Source: Madurella fahalii | Lineage: Eukaryota > Ascomycota > Sordariomycetes > Sordariales | NCBI GenBank assembly: GCA_029876055.1 | Contig: CM056880.1 | Coordinates: forward strand, 1,984,001 to 2,048,000 | Length of the DNA stretch: 64,000 nt | Direction of reading: 5' to 3' | Shown: positions 23,552 through 36,000 of the stretch, one piece after another | Layout of the letters: the number at the start of each line of letters is the position of its first letter | Position numbering within the stretch: the first letter of the stretch is position 1 | Translations under genes and position numbers: made by a program | Notes under the pieces: model-generated | What the model was told of the DNA's origin: nothing | What the model saw: the letters and a program-made list of their open reading frames with translations, nothing else | Databases searched by the model: none

Positions 23552-25067
23552 TTAAGCTCCTTCAAACCCCAATGCCCTCCCAATCCTATCCAGCCCCTCT
23601 CGCAACATATCCCCCGGCACCGCGAACGTGATCCTCACCCAACCCTGCGCATCATCCGCGCCAGGGAAATGAAACGCCTTGCCGGGCGAAACCAGCACCA
23701 TCGCCTCCCGCCTTAGCACGTCCACCACATCCCCGCTCCCGCCCCCAACCGCAGCCCCGAGACCCGCGAGCACGTACGGCCCGCTGGTGGCGGGCACAAA
23801 CGGCACCCCCCACGCGCGCAGTCGGCGGGCGACGGTGTCGTGGTGCTCGCGCAGGCGGTGGCGGTTCGCGACGACGAGCGCGTCGAACCGCGGCGACGTG
23901 AGGAGGCAGCGGGTGAGTAACATGGAGATGGTGGGGAGCTGGGTGGTGGAGAGGAGCGCGAGCGAGGTGGACAGGAGGGACAACGATGACGGCGACTGCG
24001 ACGACGACTGCGACGACGACAACGACGACGGCCTCGAGACGTGCGCTCCGATCCGGAGGCCGCTCGATCCCAGGTCTTTCGAGGTGCTCCAGATGACGCT
24101 GATGGAAGGGGTCTTGTCGGCCGGGAGGGCTATGGAAAGCGCTGAGATGAAGGGTGTTGGGTCGGGTTCGGTACCGTGATTACTAGTTCCATTGGGCGTG
24201 GCCGGTGGTGTTCCGGGACAGAACCCGTTTTCTTGGACCGGGCTTGGCGCGGCCGAAAAGTCGGAGAGGGCGTACACCTCGTCGGAGATATAATGCAGTC
24301 CCCGCTCGGCGCACCACTGGATTGCTTCGCGCAATATGGGCTCGGGATAGCATCGGGCGAACGGGTTGTGCGGATTCGTTATGACGAATGCCTTGGCGCG
24401 GCTCTTGTCCTCGCAGGACTCGAGGGCGGCCTCGAGAGCTGGGACCAGGGATTCCGAGAGTAGATCGCTTGGGCGGTCGAGAAACGACACGGATGTGGTG
24501 AAGACTGGGACAATCTTGATATTTGGCCGCAGCATAAAGTGGACGTCAAACCCATCTGTTCCTGTCAGACTCGCTGGACACCTCTGCAGACCAGGAAAAA
24601 AGGGTGACTTACTCCAGAACGGAGCGAGAACTAGTACGCTATCACCAACCTCGCAGATGCTGAAAAGAAGCGAGTCGAGGCAGTTGCTCGCTCCTGGTGT
24701 AACCACTATGTGGCTAGGTTGCACCGGAGCTAGGGGTGAGAAGTACTTGTTGAAGAAAGCGGCGAGCGCCTCTTGAAGCTTCGGGTCTCCTCCAAAGCCG
24801 TCTGGGTATGATAGGTCCTATGGGCTAGTGTTAGATATTTTGCCTTACTATGGTTGTTTACGCGCAAGTCAATCATCGTACCGCCAGCGTGAGATTGTTT
24901 TGCAGGGCATCTCTGTATATCTCAGCAAGCTCGGGCCGAATGAGCCAGTTCTCAGCCGTTGCGAGGTCTATCTTGGGGGTTGCATTCGTTCTGTCTGCTA
25001 TTGTGGCGGCAATCTTTGGCAAGATGGCCGATGCCGGCTTTTGCATCCTAGATGAGAGTTCTGCCAT
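23552..25067 (-). CDS. gliI-like: PLP-dependent C-S lyase / aminotransferase-like, GliI-type (3 exons)
   Basis: Exons 25067-24882, 24817-24613 and 24555-23552 give 464 aa. The third exon was placed so the conserved APFWNGFD segment reads through; a CAG 4 bp upstream would shift it. It is a fold-type I enzyme of the ACC-synthase-like group, with LSYPDGFGG, VVTPGASNCLD, FVITNPHNP, YISDEVYAL and the PLP lysine in WSTSKDLGSSGLRIG (about residue 290). In gliotoxin biosynthesis GliI cleaves C-S bonds of the processed bis-cysteinyl intermediate to leave the dithiol, and this protein is expected to do the same. It is divergent from the GST gene, and the two act at adjoining stages. An Asp/Ser-rich insert between the PLP lysine and C-terminal domain is long and low in complexity. 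Confidence 0.92.
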
Positions 25068-25534
25068 AGTAGTATGGGCGGTGCTCCGTGCAGCGAAGTG
25101 GGTGAGGGAGATGTGTGCAATGAAGAAAGCACTAGAGAAGATACAAGCGCGACTACTATGCCATGCTGCATGTGCTGCTAGCTTACTAGTACTACTAGTA
25201 AGGAGACCAACGTGTTTGCGGTACGCCCCTCTTCCCTATTGTTCGGAGCTACACACGCTTCCCGAGCTGCATGCCGACAGGTCGGCGGTGTCGGACCGTT
25301 GGACGGGTATCTGCTCTGCGGGACGTCGGCGTCTGGTACACCGGAGTGTCTGGCCGACTACGGACTCCAGAATCATCTCGTCCCGGACTCGAAGGCGGCC
25401 ACAAGGAGGCCCCTGCTGGCTGCGTTGACATATAGAGGGCGCTCGCGGATCGTGTCAATGCAGTCTCAGTACAGGTCAACATTCCACATCACTGCTACAG
25501 CAAACTCTACTCATTCAGATACACACGAGACAAC
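25068..25534. promoter_or_regulatory. Divergent promoter, C-S lyase / GST
   Basis: The 467-bp region between start codons presumably drives both genes. I saw no exact CGG-N3-CCG here, only TCGGACCG-type half-sites near 25289. Confidence 0.4.
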
Positions 25535-26510
25535 ATGGCTGTCGCTGATAACGCCGTCGCCGCCAACGAGAAGGCGGTTATCAAGAGCCCCGAGATTGTT
25601 GATGGAGACCCTGAGTATGACGGACGTGTCATCATCTATGTCATCAAGGGTGAGGAAGCCTATTAACCCTCGGCTCCTTAAGTACTTCAATTAACCCTAA
25701 CTTCACACTGCAGCCGACGAGACATCCTACATTAACTACATGAAACCGCTGATCCTCGCGCTCGAGCTTAACGTTCCGCATGTGCTCTCCATCATCGATA
25801 CCCACAGCCAGTGGTACTACTCGATCCACCCGGAGCGCTACGTGCCTGCCATCCGCGACAGGGATCCCGTCACCGGAGAAGACGCCATCGTCTTTGAAGG
25901 GACTGCTTGTCTCGAGTATCTCGCCGATCGCTTCGACAAGGATGGCTACTGGACCGGCCGGACGGCAGCTGAGAAGGCGGCCGTCATGTCTTGGACCGCG
26001 TACCAGACCGCCGGAATAGGGTAAGAGCGCCGTCGGCTGGAATACCTTACCGAGCACCTCGCTTCTGAAAGTGAACGGAATGCTGACGGCGAGTTCCTCA
26101 CAGGGCCACGGCAAAGTACTGGCTGTACTTCCTGCGAGGTTACCCCACCCGGGCCAATCCGATCCAGCTCCCTCGCACGATTGAGAAGTGCGTTTGCCCC
26201 TTTGAAAAACGGCCCGAACCGATTGCTTGATGCTGACTCTGAGTTCTGCTGCAGATTCCACCAAAACACGCTCAAGCAATGGGACGTCCTGGAGAAACAG
26301 CTCTCCAAGCCGGGCCAGGATTACATCGCCGTCGGCAACCGCCCGACCCTGGCCGACCTGGCCTATTTCCCATTCGCCATGCCGTGGATGTTCAAGTTCC
26401 TTGGCGTCGAGATCAAGGACTGGCCGCACATCGAAAAATGGGCCGAAAGGGTGGCGGCGCGGCCGGCGTTCAAGCATGTGCTGGAGACGGCCCCGAAAAT
26501 TGGCCACTGA
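25535..26510 (+). CDS. gliG-like: Glutathione S-transferase, GliG-type (4 exons)
   Basis: Exons 25535-25649, 25714-26020, 26104-26187 and 26255-26510 give 253 aa. An N-terminal thioredoxin fold runs from about residue 32 (SYINYMKPLILALELN) through the glutathione-binding VPAIRD and FEGTACLEYLADRF segments. The C-terminal half is the helical domain ending GNRPTLADLAYFPFAMPW. This is the Ure2p-like GST group that contains GliG. In ETP pathways this enzyme adds two glutathiones to the acyl-imine diketopiperazine, supplying the sulfur. A divergent C-S lyase gene lies next to it. All four exon junctions restore the family frame. Confidence 0.92.
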
Positions 26511-27365
26511 CTGGGTAGGGCAAGAATGTCTCCGAGTGAAGATGGGCAATCTGGTGGGTTGGGGTATATATGTCGCCGGAATGTCTCCGAGCACGATATG
26601 TCTCCTCGATTGCCACTTTTGGAGCAGCGGGCCGTTACTATTGGGAGCATTTAGGTACCGGGCCGAGCCGGGGAGGGTTACATCGCGTCCGAGGTAGCAC
26701 ATAGTTGTGCCGGTAGTTGAATGTATTCACACGATCTAACCCTTTCCAAGAGCGGTGCCCCTGGCACCAATACTAACCGAGTAGTACGTACATGCAACAG
26801 GGGCGCGGCGTATGCAGCGCTGCGGCTACGCTTTGCGCCTTACAGTCTAGACTACGCGTTTGAAATGTTTGTATGAAGTAGGGTCGGGATGAGGTTCAAC
26901 AGTAAGGTACAGGCTTCAAGTAGTGATGTCGAGTAGGAATGCGCACCGGTGGTCCAAGCCGGGCTTTTCCTTCTGGTGCTTGCGGACTTTTCAATGTACT
27001 TCCTTGTGCCCCGTTCTAGCAGGGTGTATGGTGGTAGAGCGTAAAAGAGCCCGAACCTAGGGCTCAGTAGCATCTTGTGGGCTCCGGCCGGCTGATGCTA
27101 CCGGCCCCTTGAAAATGTGAGGCGTTAGTCTGAGTCCCTGCCTTGATCGTAAGATGATGTCCATCAAGCTTTGGGCCGTAGCAAAGCGGGAGGTTCGGAG
27201 GCCGGCCTTGTACACTGGCCTAAGGGCCGTTGGAGGATTACACCGCGATCTGGGTCCCCTTTTAACGGAGTGAAATGATGCCCCCCTGGGAGTTCTTTTT
27301 GGCCGTCACTTGAACCTGGATCAGAATAACCTTAGCCAGCGAGCTATGCAGAGAATCTGATCAGG
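26511..27365. other. Promoter region of P450 B
   Basis: Non-coding, 855 bp. It contains a TCGG-AGG-CCGG site at 27195-27205. No gene is supported. Confidence 0.5.
27195..27205. promoter_or_regulatory. CGG-N3-CCG palindrome
   Basis: TCGGAGGCCGG, 161 bp upstream of P450 B. It differs from TCGG-N3-CCGA only at the last base. Confidence 0.45.
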
Positions 27366-29035
27366 ATGGACATCAACATCATTTCGATCCAGTGGCACCT
27401 GTTCCTGCCCCTGGTTGCATTCTTCCCCCTTGCCTTTCGCTGGAAGGCCTTGCGTCACACTCTGCAGTCGAGGCTGACAGATCTCTTGTCGTGGCTGCTC
27501 AATGTAAGGAATCTGTCGGTATGAACGCACTGGATGTACTAATTCTAACTACTTCTGGTCCAGTTGTGGCTGTCTTTCCGGTACCCTGTTCGCCATGTCG
27601 ACAACAAGAGACCTCTTCCCTCTGTTCCGTACCGATTCCCCAACGGTCAGGGGGATGGAGCAAAGTTCCTCCATGGCGCCGAGAACAGCGTAGTATGGCA
27701 GAGGCAATACGGATCCCTCTATCGCATTTGGTCTGGGACTACACCAGAAGTGTATGGCCTCCCGTCATGTATTTGGTGTGCATCGCCATTGCTGACCGAA
27801 GCCTTAGGGTGGTGACCAAGCCAGAGCATATCCAAGAGGTCTTCAAGGACTCTGACAAGCACCTCAAGGCAAAGAACAACGACTCGGGCTACCTCCTGGG
27901 CGAGCTCCTGGGCAAATGTGTCGGTCTCGTGAGTCAAAATGAGTGGAAGCAATTGCGGTCTATCTGCGAAGTCCCGTTCGTGCGGTCAACGTCGGCCACC
28001 TACGTTGATCTGATGGAACGGCGCACCGAGAGGCATTTCAAGGAGCTCTGGGAGAAGTCATCTCTCTCTCAGTCCATCATCGACGCCGCGCAGGATCTCA
28101 AGATGCTCCCATTCTGGATCGTCGCGGAAATTCTCTACGGAGGGCTCACGGCCGACATGGAACAGCAGCTCGGAGAACTGGCCCCCGTGAGAGAGAAGCT
28201 GGTCCACTACTTCCTCAAGGGCGGCGTCACGCGGTACACATGGTCCAAGTACCTCCCAACGACGGCGAATAAACTCTTGACAGATTTCAAGACCCGCTGG
28301 GCGGCTTTCAACCGCCAGGCGCGGTCCCAGGCCCCGCGCGATTCGCCGATAGTGTCTTACTACAATGCTGTAGACAGCGGCTCGATTGACGAACAATCGA
28401 TCCTCCAGACGCTGGATGAAGCCCTCTTCGCCAACCTCGACGTCACGCTCGGCGGCATCTCCTGGAACCTGGTCTTCCTCGCTGCCTATCCAGACGTGCA
28501 GTCCCGCCTCTACGCCGAGATCAAGGCTGAGCGGGAAAAGGCTCGCAGCGGCGGTAGCAGCTTCGACTCGTATATCCTGCGGTCTGACACCTTTGTTGCG
28601 GCCTGCATCTCGGAATCTTCACGCCTCCGGCCGTTGGCGGCCTTTTCCGTCCCCCAGGCTGCGCCGACGGGCAGGGTTGTGGGCGGTTACTACTTCCCGG
28701 CCGGCACCAACTTCATCGTCGACTCGTACGCGCTGAACCAGCGCAACGAGTACTGGGGCGAGGACGCGGACAAGTACCGGCCCGAGCGGTTCCTCGAGCG
28801 CAGCGCGGTCAAGGATCGGTACAATTTCTGGCGGTTCGGCTTCGGGCCCAGGCAGTGCATGGGCAAGTTTGTGGCCGACTTGATCATCCGGGTGTTGCTG
28901 ATTCACCTCGTGGAGAATTATGAGCTGGATATGCTCGACCGGGATAAGAAGTGGGAGAGGGACCCTCAGAACTGGATCAACCACCCGTTGATGAAGCTCA
29001 AGTGTGAGTTGAGGAACAAGCAGGCCACCGCGTGA
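27366..29035 (+). CDS. Cytochrome P450 B of the ETP cluster (3 exons)
   Basis: Exons 27366-27503, 27564-27751 and 27808-29035 give 517 aa. An N-terminal hydrophobic anchor (LFLPLVAFFPLAF) is followed by the P450 core: I-helix FANLDVTLGGISW, the ExxR motif ESSR, the PERF segment and haem loop FGFGPRQCMG with Cys about 459. The I-helix lacks the usual Gly-x-Asp-Thr order, though a Thr is kept. ETP clusters use P450s to oxidise the alpha carbons of the diketopiperazine before sulfur is added, and this enzyme next to the GST gene is a candidate for that step by position. Assignment among GliC, GliF or other roles needs phylogeny. Confidence 0.9.
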
Positions 29036-29215
29036 GGTACCTCATTAGAGCAGCACTTGACGTGTGGCAAGGGTCTGAACTTGGACAATTAGTTGGCAGC
29101 GGAATCCCAAACATGAACCATCTGGGCACATGCTTCGATTTAACGGAAGTACTAGGTAGTATGTACCTTACTACTGCTACTACTACTACTTATTGTAACA
29201 TGATAAAGAGGTTGC
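29036..29215. other. Short convergent spacer
   Basis: 180 bp between P450 B and the GFA gene, with a TAC/TACTACT microsatellite near 29165-29192. Confidence 0.4.
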
Positions 29216-30520
29216 TTATGGATTTACATACTCGGGGGGAATCCTCGTGGCCCCGTTTCCGTGCACTGGTTCGCGCAACCTGGTAAAGTCCACATCAGGG
29301 AAAACACGCAGATTCACCGGATGCCGCGTCTTCATGCTGTCACCGAACCCGCGGGCGGGCAGTGCCCCTAGCGCCTTACGCTTCTCCTCGGTGAGGTTGG
29401 CGTACTCATTAGTCATGCAGACGCCGCAGATGCGGCAAAACGTCTTGTTCATGACGTGGCGCGCGAAGCCGTACCGTCCGATGTTCGAGGGGTCACTCGC
29501 AAACAGGACGACTTGCGCGTTCTGGGGATAGATCCAACGGTAGCCGTTCTGCGGACGATTTTTCGTCAACACCTCTAGCCCTGGTAGATAGATGAAGCGA
29601 TTTCATTCTTTTCGTTTACTCACCCTCACGCAAATGCTGCAGTTGCATTCGATCATCTCGTCGTCAAACGTCTCGTCTAGCGGCTTGCTCATCAAGGCCA
29701 CGGTGACGGCGCCGCAGTGGCAGGAACCTGTGTAGAGTTTATGGCCGTCGATGGCTGCTGGCAAGGGGCCCTTGTGCTCCGGAGGCACGTATTGTACGCC
29801 AACCGACGCGCCGTCGTACCTGCGTGCCGTCAGAGCTGGGTAAGGTACAGACAGGTATGTTCTACATACGGTCGTCTCTCCAGCGCCCACGTGTCAATGC
29901 CCTGGATGGCGCGAACATTCAGACCGCGCTTGCCCCCATTGGCGTATTCTGCCATGACCGGGGTGGCGCATGTCGGACAGAACTGCGAGGTTGTCAGCAT
30001 GCCCGATCTTGCCGCGCCGCCCTTGGTAGCTCGGGAGGGTTCCGTGAACCGCGCGGACCTTGTGCGTGAACTTATTTGGCCCAAAATTGTACCGAGTGAG
30101 GACGTCGTCGGTGCCCTTGACGATCTCGAATCTCGCCTCGGCGAAGACCCAGAGGTAGCCCTTCTTGTGGCAGATGCTGCAGTTGCAGTCGTAAACGGAC
30201 CGGATCTCGGGTAGCTCGGCTTCGTACACAAAGGCACCGCAATGGCAGTTGCCCCGATATGTGCGCAGCTCCTTCTGCTGGTCCTGCTGCGGCGCACTCT
30301 TCACGCTTCCGGTGGTAGCCATCTTGGGGTGTTGTAGGAGATTTCGAGGGCCTGGATGTTGACTGAGTGCTTCGACATTGGGGTAAGACGGGACGACGTG
30401 GTTCGAAACTGTCAGGGTTGAGATCACCCCCGCACTTGCCGCAGTTGCCGCAGTTGCCGCGATAATAATGAATGTTAAAACGCCGAAGCCGCCCGTTGCG
30501 GAACCTCTGAATGATTCCAT
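29216..30520 (-). CDS. Double GFA/CENP-V-domain zinc protein (4 exons)
   Basis: Exons 30520-30059, 29982-29870, 29819-29624 and 29548-29216 give 367 aa. It carries two tandem GFA folds, each with the full zinc-ligand set: GNCHCGA, CNCSICHK and FCPTCATP in the first, GSCHCGAV, CNCSICVR and FCRICG in the second. An Ala/Ile-rich hydrophobic stretch near the N-terminus belongs to the upstream start; a start at 30322 (good AAGATGG context) would remove it. GFA proteins are linked to glutathione adducts such as S-hydroxymethylglutathione, though activity is disputed for many. Inside a cluster that uses glutathione as sulfur donor, a role on a glutathionylated intermediate is an attractive but untested inference. 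I know of no such gene in the classic gliotoxin set. Confidence 0.85.
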
Positions 30521-30800
30521 CACGTCCTAAAAATCTACAAACACTTAATTACACCATTCACTACTGGGTCTTTCTTTGCTTTTCTCGTTTGCTTTTCTCT
30601 TTTTTCTATTCTCTTTTTCTCTTCCCTTCCCGCTGCCGACACGAGATGTTGTCACGGGTCACTCTTCCCTCACGCACTAAGATTTTACGCATAAAGTAAG
30701 GTACAGTACTATTACTTTAGTAGTACTCAGCAGTGCAATATTGTCATTTAGTGTTGTGTGATTGCTAGCTCGCTACGGCGTGTCCCATCCCATCCCCCAT
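30521..30800. other. Intergenic, GFA promoter side
   Basis: 280 bp containing a long pyrimidine-rich tract on the plus strand (about 30565-30640). It is the promoter of the minus-strand GFA gene. Confidence 0.4.
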
Positions 30801-31415
30801 TCACGACTTGTTCCCAATCTTGCCCTCGACCTTCCACCTCCGGAACGTCTTGACACCGTCAATGGTGGCGTTCCTCGCCAGCGCACGGTAGTTCACTCGG
30901 ACGTCCTCAGCCTCCTTGGACCCTTCCTCCACACCATCCATCCACAACTCATACGCCGTCACGAGATAGATGTCGGGCCTTTCGGGGTCCTGCTCCCCAG
31001 TCCCCAACGTAACGCCAAAGGTGGTGGCGGCACCGGTATCTACTGTCTTCGCCTCAACCTGTACAGATAAAATTCACCGTTAGGTTCGCGCTCGCCCATA
31101 TATATACGTGCAACCGTGATTATCCGGGTCATTAGCGCTTACATTCATCTTCGGCCGGACGATCACATCCTGTATTATGGCCTCGCCGGCGCCCGTGTGC
31201 ACGGCGCCGTTGGCAAGGATCAGCTTGCGGCGGAACTTGAGCTTATCCTCCGACTCTGACAGGATCTCGCAGCTGGCCACGTACGAGGCCATAGAGGGGG
31301 GGTTGTGCGCCCCGTCGACGATGCCCTGCCAGACGTCGTCAAAGGTGAGGACGGGCTCGTCACCGGGGCGGTTGACAGGCTCCGCGTACGAAACGTTGAC
31401 GTTCAAGCGAGGCAT
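30801..31415 (-). CDS. ataL-like: AtaL / DUF1857-family protein (2 exons)
   Basis: Exons 31415-31143 and 31058-30801 give 176 aa. The intron has a GTAAGC donor and TACAG acceptor in phase 0. Sequence marks are VLTFDDVWQGIVDGA near the N-terminus, YVASCEILSES and the TAYELWMDGVEEGS stretch, matching the small PF08982 (DUF1857) SRPBCC/START-like family. A member of this family, AtaL, is encoded in the acetylaranotin ETP cluster of Aspergillus terreus. Its biochemical role is unsettled; the fold suggests a lipophilic pocket that binds or shapes an intermediate. An exact TCGG-N3-CCGA site lies 321 bp upstream, supporting co-regulation with the cluster. Confidence 0.85.
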
Positions 31416-33073
31416 TGTGATGTGATTTCGCTTTTCGCCTGGCGGTGTCACTTGGACTTGGGGATTTGCAGCTGAGTATTTCGCAGTGGTCTGGCGTGGC
31501 AACCTACTAGTAGTGTCAAATGTGACTGGGACACAATTTATAGCGAGAGTCGACGGCTCCCTGATAGTGCGCACCGCTTTGGGAACGGCTGCAATGGGAA
31601 GCCCGGTGCGGTGTTTCTGTGCAGGTGCCATTGTCAGGGGTATAGTCTTAGGGGCCGAACCGCGTGTTTGCGTTACTCCGGTCACCTCAAGTTGCGGGCC
31701 GGCCCTCGGCGCATATGCACCCCATCTATTGCCGATCGGACGCCGAGGGGCGGGAAACAGCCTTGGTGAGAATTCCCAGCTTCCACACCCTCGTTCTGCT
31801 TTACGATTCGCCGCTTTCACCACCCCTGTCCGCCGGACCGGCCCCAAAACGCTACAACAACTTAGTTTCCATGGCCGTTTGTGTGAGGCGGGACTGTCGA
31901 CAGCGCACAAAGGCAGCCGGTTTCCGAGTAGTTTGGTACCCAAGACCACACGATGAGTCGCTCGGAAAATTGTACATTCGGACATTTCTAGTCCGTCCGT
32001 CGGCGCTGAAATCGAGTAAATGGTAGTAGTTGCGTCCAAGAAATGACCGGGCACTTTCCATCCACCTAGCGGGGGCAAGCGGGGGGAAAATGCGTGCCTA
32101 CAGCCTGGGACTGGCGAGTCTGCCATTGCACTGCTACGGCGCCCGGCGGTAACAGCACCCTGCGTCAGCCCCTGAGTTTCACTGTTGGGGCAGTTGGTAT
32201 CTTAGGTCGGAAGAAAGGAAAGAAAAGAAGAAGTAAAAGGAATGAGAAGTGAGGTATTCTTCGTTGCCAAGTTTAGATGGAATGATTTGCTGCACTGTAA
32301 CCCATAATCAACGGCACGTGGAATGATTCAACACTTGGGCATAGCAGTAGCAGCACCCCAGTGTATTTGTAGTAATGCTATTATGCTAGGACATGTTAGG
32401 TAGGAGGTGGGGGAGTATCTGCCACTGATTTAATCCTGGAATCTTATGCTATAGTGCTTTACGTAAGGGTACCGTACCTTAGCCATGATGTATTGTTGAC
32501 ACGTCCTAGTAATGGGCCTCGTTATAGTTATCTTAATTATTTGCTACAGTATAGTATGATCATGTCTAATCAGCTGGGTCACTATGAGAGGAATAGTTAC
32601 TTCACATAGACTCACCTTGCAAGCGCTCGGCGCAAATGTTAAGGTGTCACCACACGGTCCCTCTTCCACCGGCTCAATACCTGGAGGGTTAGACACGACA
32701 ATAGCTTTGCGGATATATTAGTGCTTAGCTGGATGCAAGTGCTCTAAGGTAGCAACATTACCTCGGTGCTAAATAACGATAAAACTCGCGCTAGAGCTAG
32801 GGATAGCATTCATTGAAAGGTTGCTTCCCACTTCTCTGCCAACGTCATCCGATGGTTGGAGGTACCAGTAATGGACGGCAACGAGATTCTCAATCAAAAT
32901 AGAGTGCAATTCGCAACGGCCCATCGAAGCTTAGAGCATAAAACACAATGAAAATTTAACTCTACTGACGCTTGGTAGGATAGACTCTAGTAAAAACAAA
33001 CAGATATGTACTCGCAACAAAACACAAAGGCCTCCCTTCCAACCTCAACCCGGGCGAACCACCCAAACCCGTC
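31416..33073. other. Intergenic, AtaL-like promoter to NRPS end
   Basis: 1.66 kb with no supported gene. It has an exact TCGG-N3-CCGA motif at 31736-31746. The right half is A/T-rich, and no carrier-domain coding sequence was seen here on the minus strand. Confidence 0.5.
31736..31746. promoter_or_regulatory. Exact TCGG-N3-CCGA motif
   Basis: TCGGACGCCGA, 321 bp upstream of the AtaL-like gene. It matches the palindrome reported for GliZ/SirZ-regulated ETP promoters. Confidence 0.55.
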
Positions 33074-36000
33074 TCACAAGATATCCCGAAAGCTCTTCCC
33101 AAACAGCGCGCTCCCGTCCAGAACCCTGCCCCCTTCCATCTCGCCCTGCAACCCCCTCAACCGCCGCTTCACCTGCTCATGCCCGGCCCCGCCCGCAAGC
33201 ATGCACATGGCAACGGGGGCCGCCCTCTGGATGCGCGCGACCTCGTCCGCGGGGACGACCTTGTCGTCGTACTCGATCCGCAGCAGCATCCGGCCGTTCT
33301 CCAGCGCCGTGAACTCGCACAGCAGCTTGAACTTGGCCCCCTCGGCCCACGTGAACGTCGACTCGACCCCCGCCACCCCCATCTCCAGCCCGCTGCCGCC
33401 CTGGCCCTGCCGGAAGTCGTGCATCGTCACCATCACCTCGAACAGCGGGTGGTTCGGGTAGTCGGCCTCCGCCCCGACGTGCCGCACCAGCTGGTGCCAC
33501 GGGATCGCGTGCCGGAGCGCCGCCTGCGACGCCGTCTTCACCGCGTCGATGAAGCTGGCCCCGCCGCGGGCGTTGCTGTGGCTGTTGCTGTTGACGTTGG
33601 AGGAGGAGGAGGAGGAGGAGGTGGTCGGGTAGGTGATTCGCACCGGGAGCGGCTGCAGGAACAGGCCGAACGTGTCTAGGTCGTCGGCCGTCTCTCTGTT
33701 GATGTGCGGCACGCCCAGGACGATGTCGGTGCCTGAGGGGTTCTGGTCGAGACACAGCGCGATGCAAGCCGTGGCGAGCTGTTGGAGCGTGGTTTTGGTC
33801 GAGGTGGAGTACTGGAGGAGGCGCGAGACAATGTCGGCGTCGATGATGGAGAGCGCCGAAGTGCCCGAGTAGTCGAGGCGCGCCGGCTGCAGGCCGAAGG
33901 GGTGCGGGTTCGAGGGGAAGCCTTGGAGATAGCTGGCCCAGAAATCCAGACTCTCCTGCGAAGGTGTCTCATACCACACCTTTGCCTCGGAGTACCGACG
34001 CGGCGCGTCAGGTAGCGGTTTGCCGTTGTATACATCGGACGCTTCGCGCATCAGGAGGGCCAACGCGGTGTAATCGGCGACGATGTGGCTCAGAACGATA
34101 GTGAGGCGATCGTCGGTGACGAATACCCTGACAGGATGTTCGAGCTCCAGCTTGAAGGGTCGGTTGGCCTCGGCCCGGAGGTCGAACGAGCAGGGCGTTT
34201 GAACTTGGGGCGTGGAGCCCGAGCTGACGCGGACAACTTCGCCAGGGGCCCGGTGGACGTAGTGGCAAGACAGTAGCTGATGCCTTGCGAGGACGATGTT
34301 CCATGCTTCGACGAGCTTGCCCCGGTCCACTATGGCGCTGTCAATGGTACAGGAGAAGCACACGTTGAAAGACGACGACCCGGCCGAGGTCTTATACTTT
34401 GTCACCCACTCCATCTCGATAGGAGTGGCGCGCTCCTCGTTCTCGAGAAGCTTGCTGTGGTCCTGGACAAGGGATGGCGGGACACCCATGCCCGCGTCTT
34501 CGACGACCTTTGCGAGTTCCCTCACGGTGCGGCATGCGAGTACCGTCTTCAGGGGCAGCCGGACCTTCAGGTTTGCAGACAGGTATCGGAGCAGCTCGAG
34601 CTGGCGAAGCGAATGGCCGCCGAGATCCACAAAGTTGGAGAAGGCGGTGATCTCGACATCGTCCGGCAGCTGCAGCGCTGATCGATAGGCCCCGGCAACG
34701 GCGAACTCGGCCGGTGTGGCCAGCTCCTCAGACTCGCACGGCGTCTTGGATTCTGGCCGGGTCGGAGTTGCTTGAGACACCGCCTTGTAGTCCACCTTGC
34801 CGGCACCGGTGACGGGTAGCTTGTCGACCGTGACAATGACGTGAGGCATAGCGTAGTGCGGGAGAGCCTTTTGGAGCGCAGCGCGTAGGTTCGCCACGTC
34901 AACATTCTGCGGCTGAACCATCGCTACCAGTCGGTCACTGCAGTGGCGCGCGACGGCGACGGCCTGCAACGAAGGATACGCCCGCGCGATGCGAATCTCG
35001 AGATCGCCCATGTCTAGCCGGTAGCCGCGCAGCTTGATCTCGCGGTCGCGGCGTCCAAGGAGGCAAACCTCGCCATCCTCGGTCCAGTAGCCTCGGTCTC
35101 CTGTCTTGTATATCAGCTCGCCCCCGCCCAAGGGCCAGAGCGTGTCGGGCAAGAAGCGCTGCTGCGTCTGCTCGGGCAGGTCCAGATAACCTCGTGCAAC
35201 TTGCACACCGCCGAGATAGAGCTCGCCGATAACCCCGGGCGGCGCCAGATTCTTGTCAGATGTGAGGATGTAAATCCTGGTGGTGGGGTTAGGCACGCCG
35301 ATGGTTACCGGCTGCTTGGGAAGAAGCCTCTTGATGGTGGCGCCGCAGGTGCCTTCGGTTGGCCCGTACATGTTGTACAGCTGCTTGACCGAGGCCCAAC
35401 GGTCACATACGGCCTGCGGGACCGGCTCGCCGACGAGGTACACCTTGCACAACCCATGTTAGTGAGACGCCTTCGCGACTGTAGGATGATTGAGAGTCCA
35501 CATACCCATTTCAACTGCTTAAACTCGTCAGGGTGAAGAACACGCGCCAGCGACGGAGTGAGAATGACCGAGTCGACGGTATGCAAATGACCGAACGGAT
35601 CCGACCCAAATGGCAACACTACCGTGGCACCATACGTCAAGGCAGAGAAAAGTTCGTGGATGCTCCCATCAAAGGCGACAGACATGACGTGGGCTACGCG
35701 CCTTCCGGGAGCAGCAAAGAGTCGGACGTCCAGCGAGGACTGGAACGCGACGAGGCCGGCATGGGCGCAAAGCACACCCTTGGGAGTACCGGTAGATCCG
35801 GACGTGAAGCAGACATAGGCCGGAGACTGCGGGTTGGGAACTCGGCGATGCTCCAGAACCTGGTCGTCTGGCGAGTCGATCGTGCTCCGGACCGAGAAAG
35901 ACAGCGGACATCCCTCGGGGACCATCTTGAGGTCGCGCTCCTCAGCTGTGATAAACGTCTTTGATCCCGAAAGCCCAAAGATTCTGTTGCGGACTTGGTC

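Noticed and set aside
33179..33767. Long frames on both strands over the NRPS 3' end
   Set aside because: Shadow frames of the high-GC NRPS; composition is Ala/Arg/Gly-rich without motifs.
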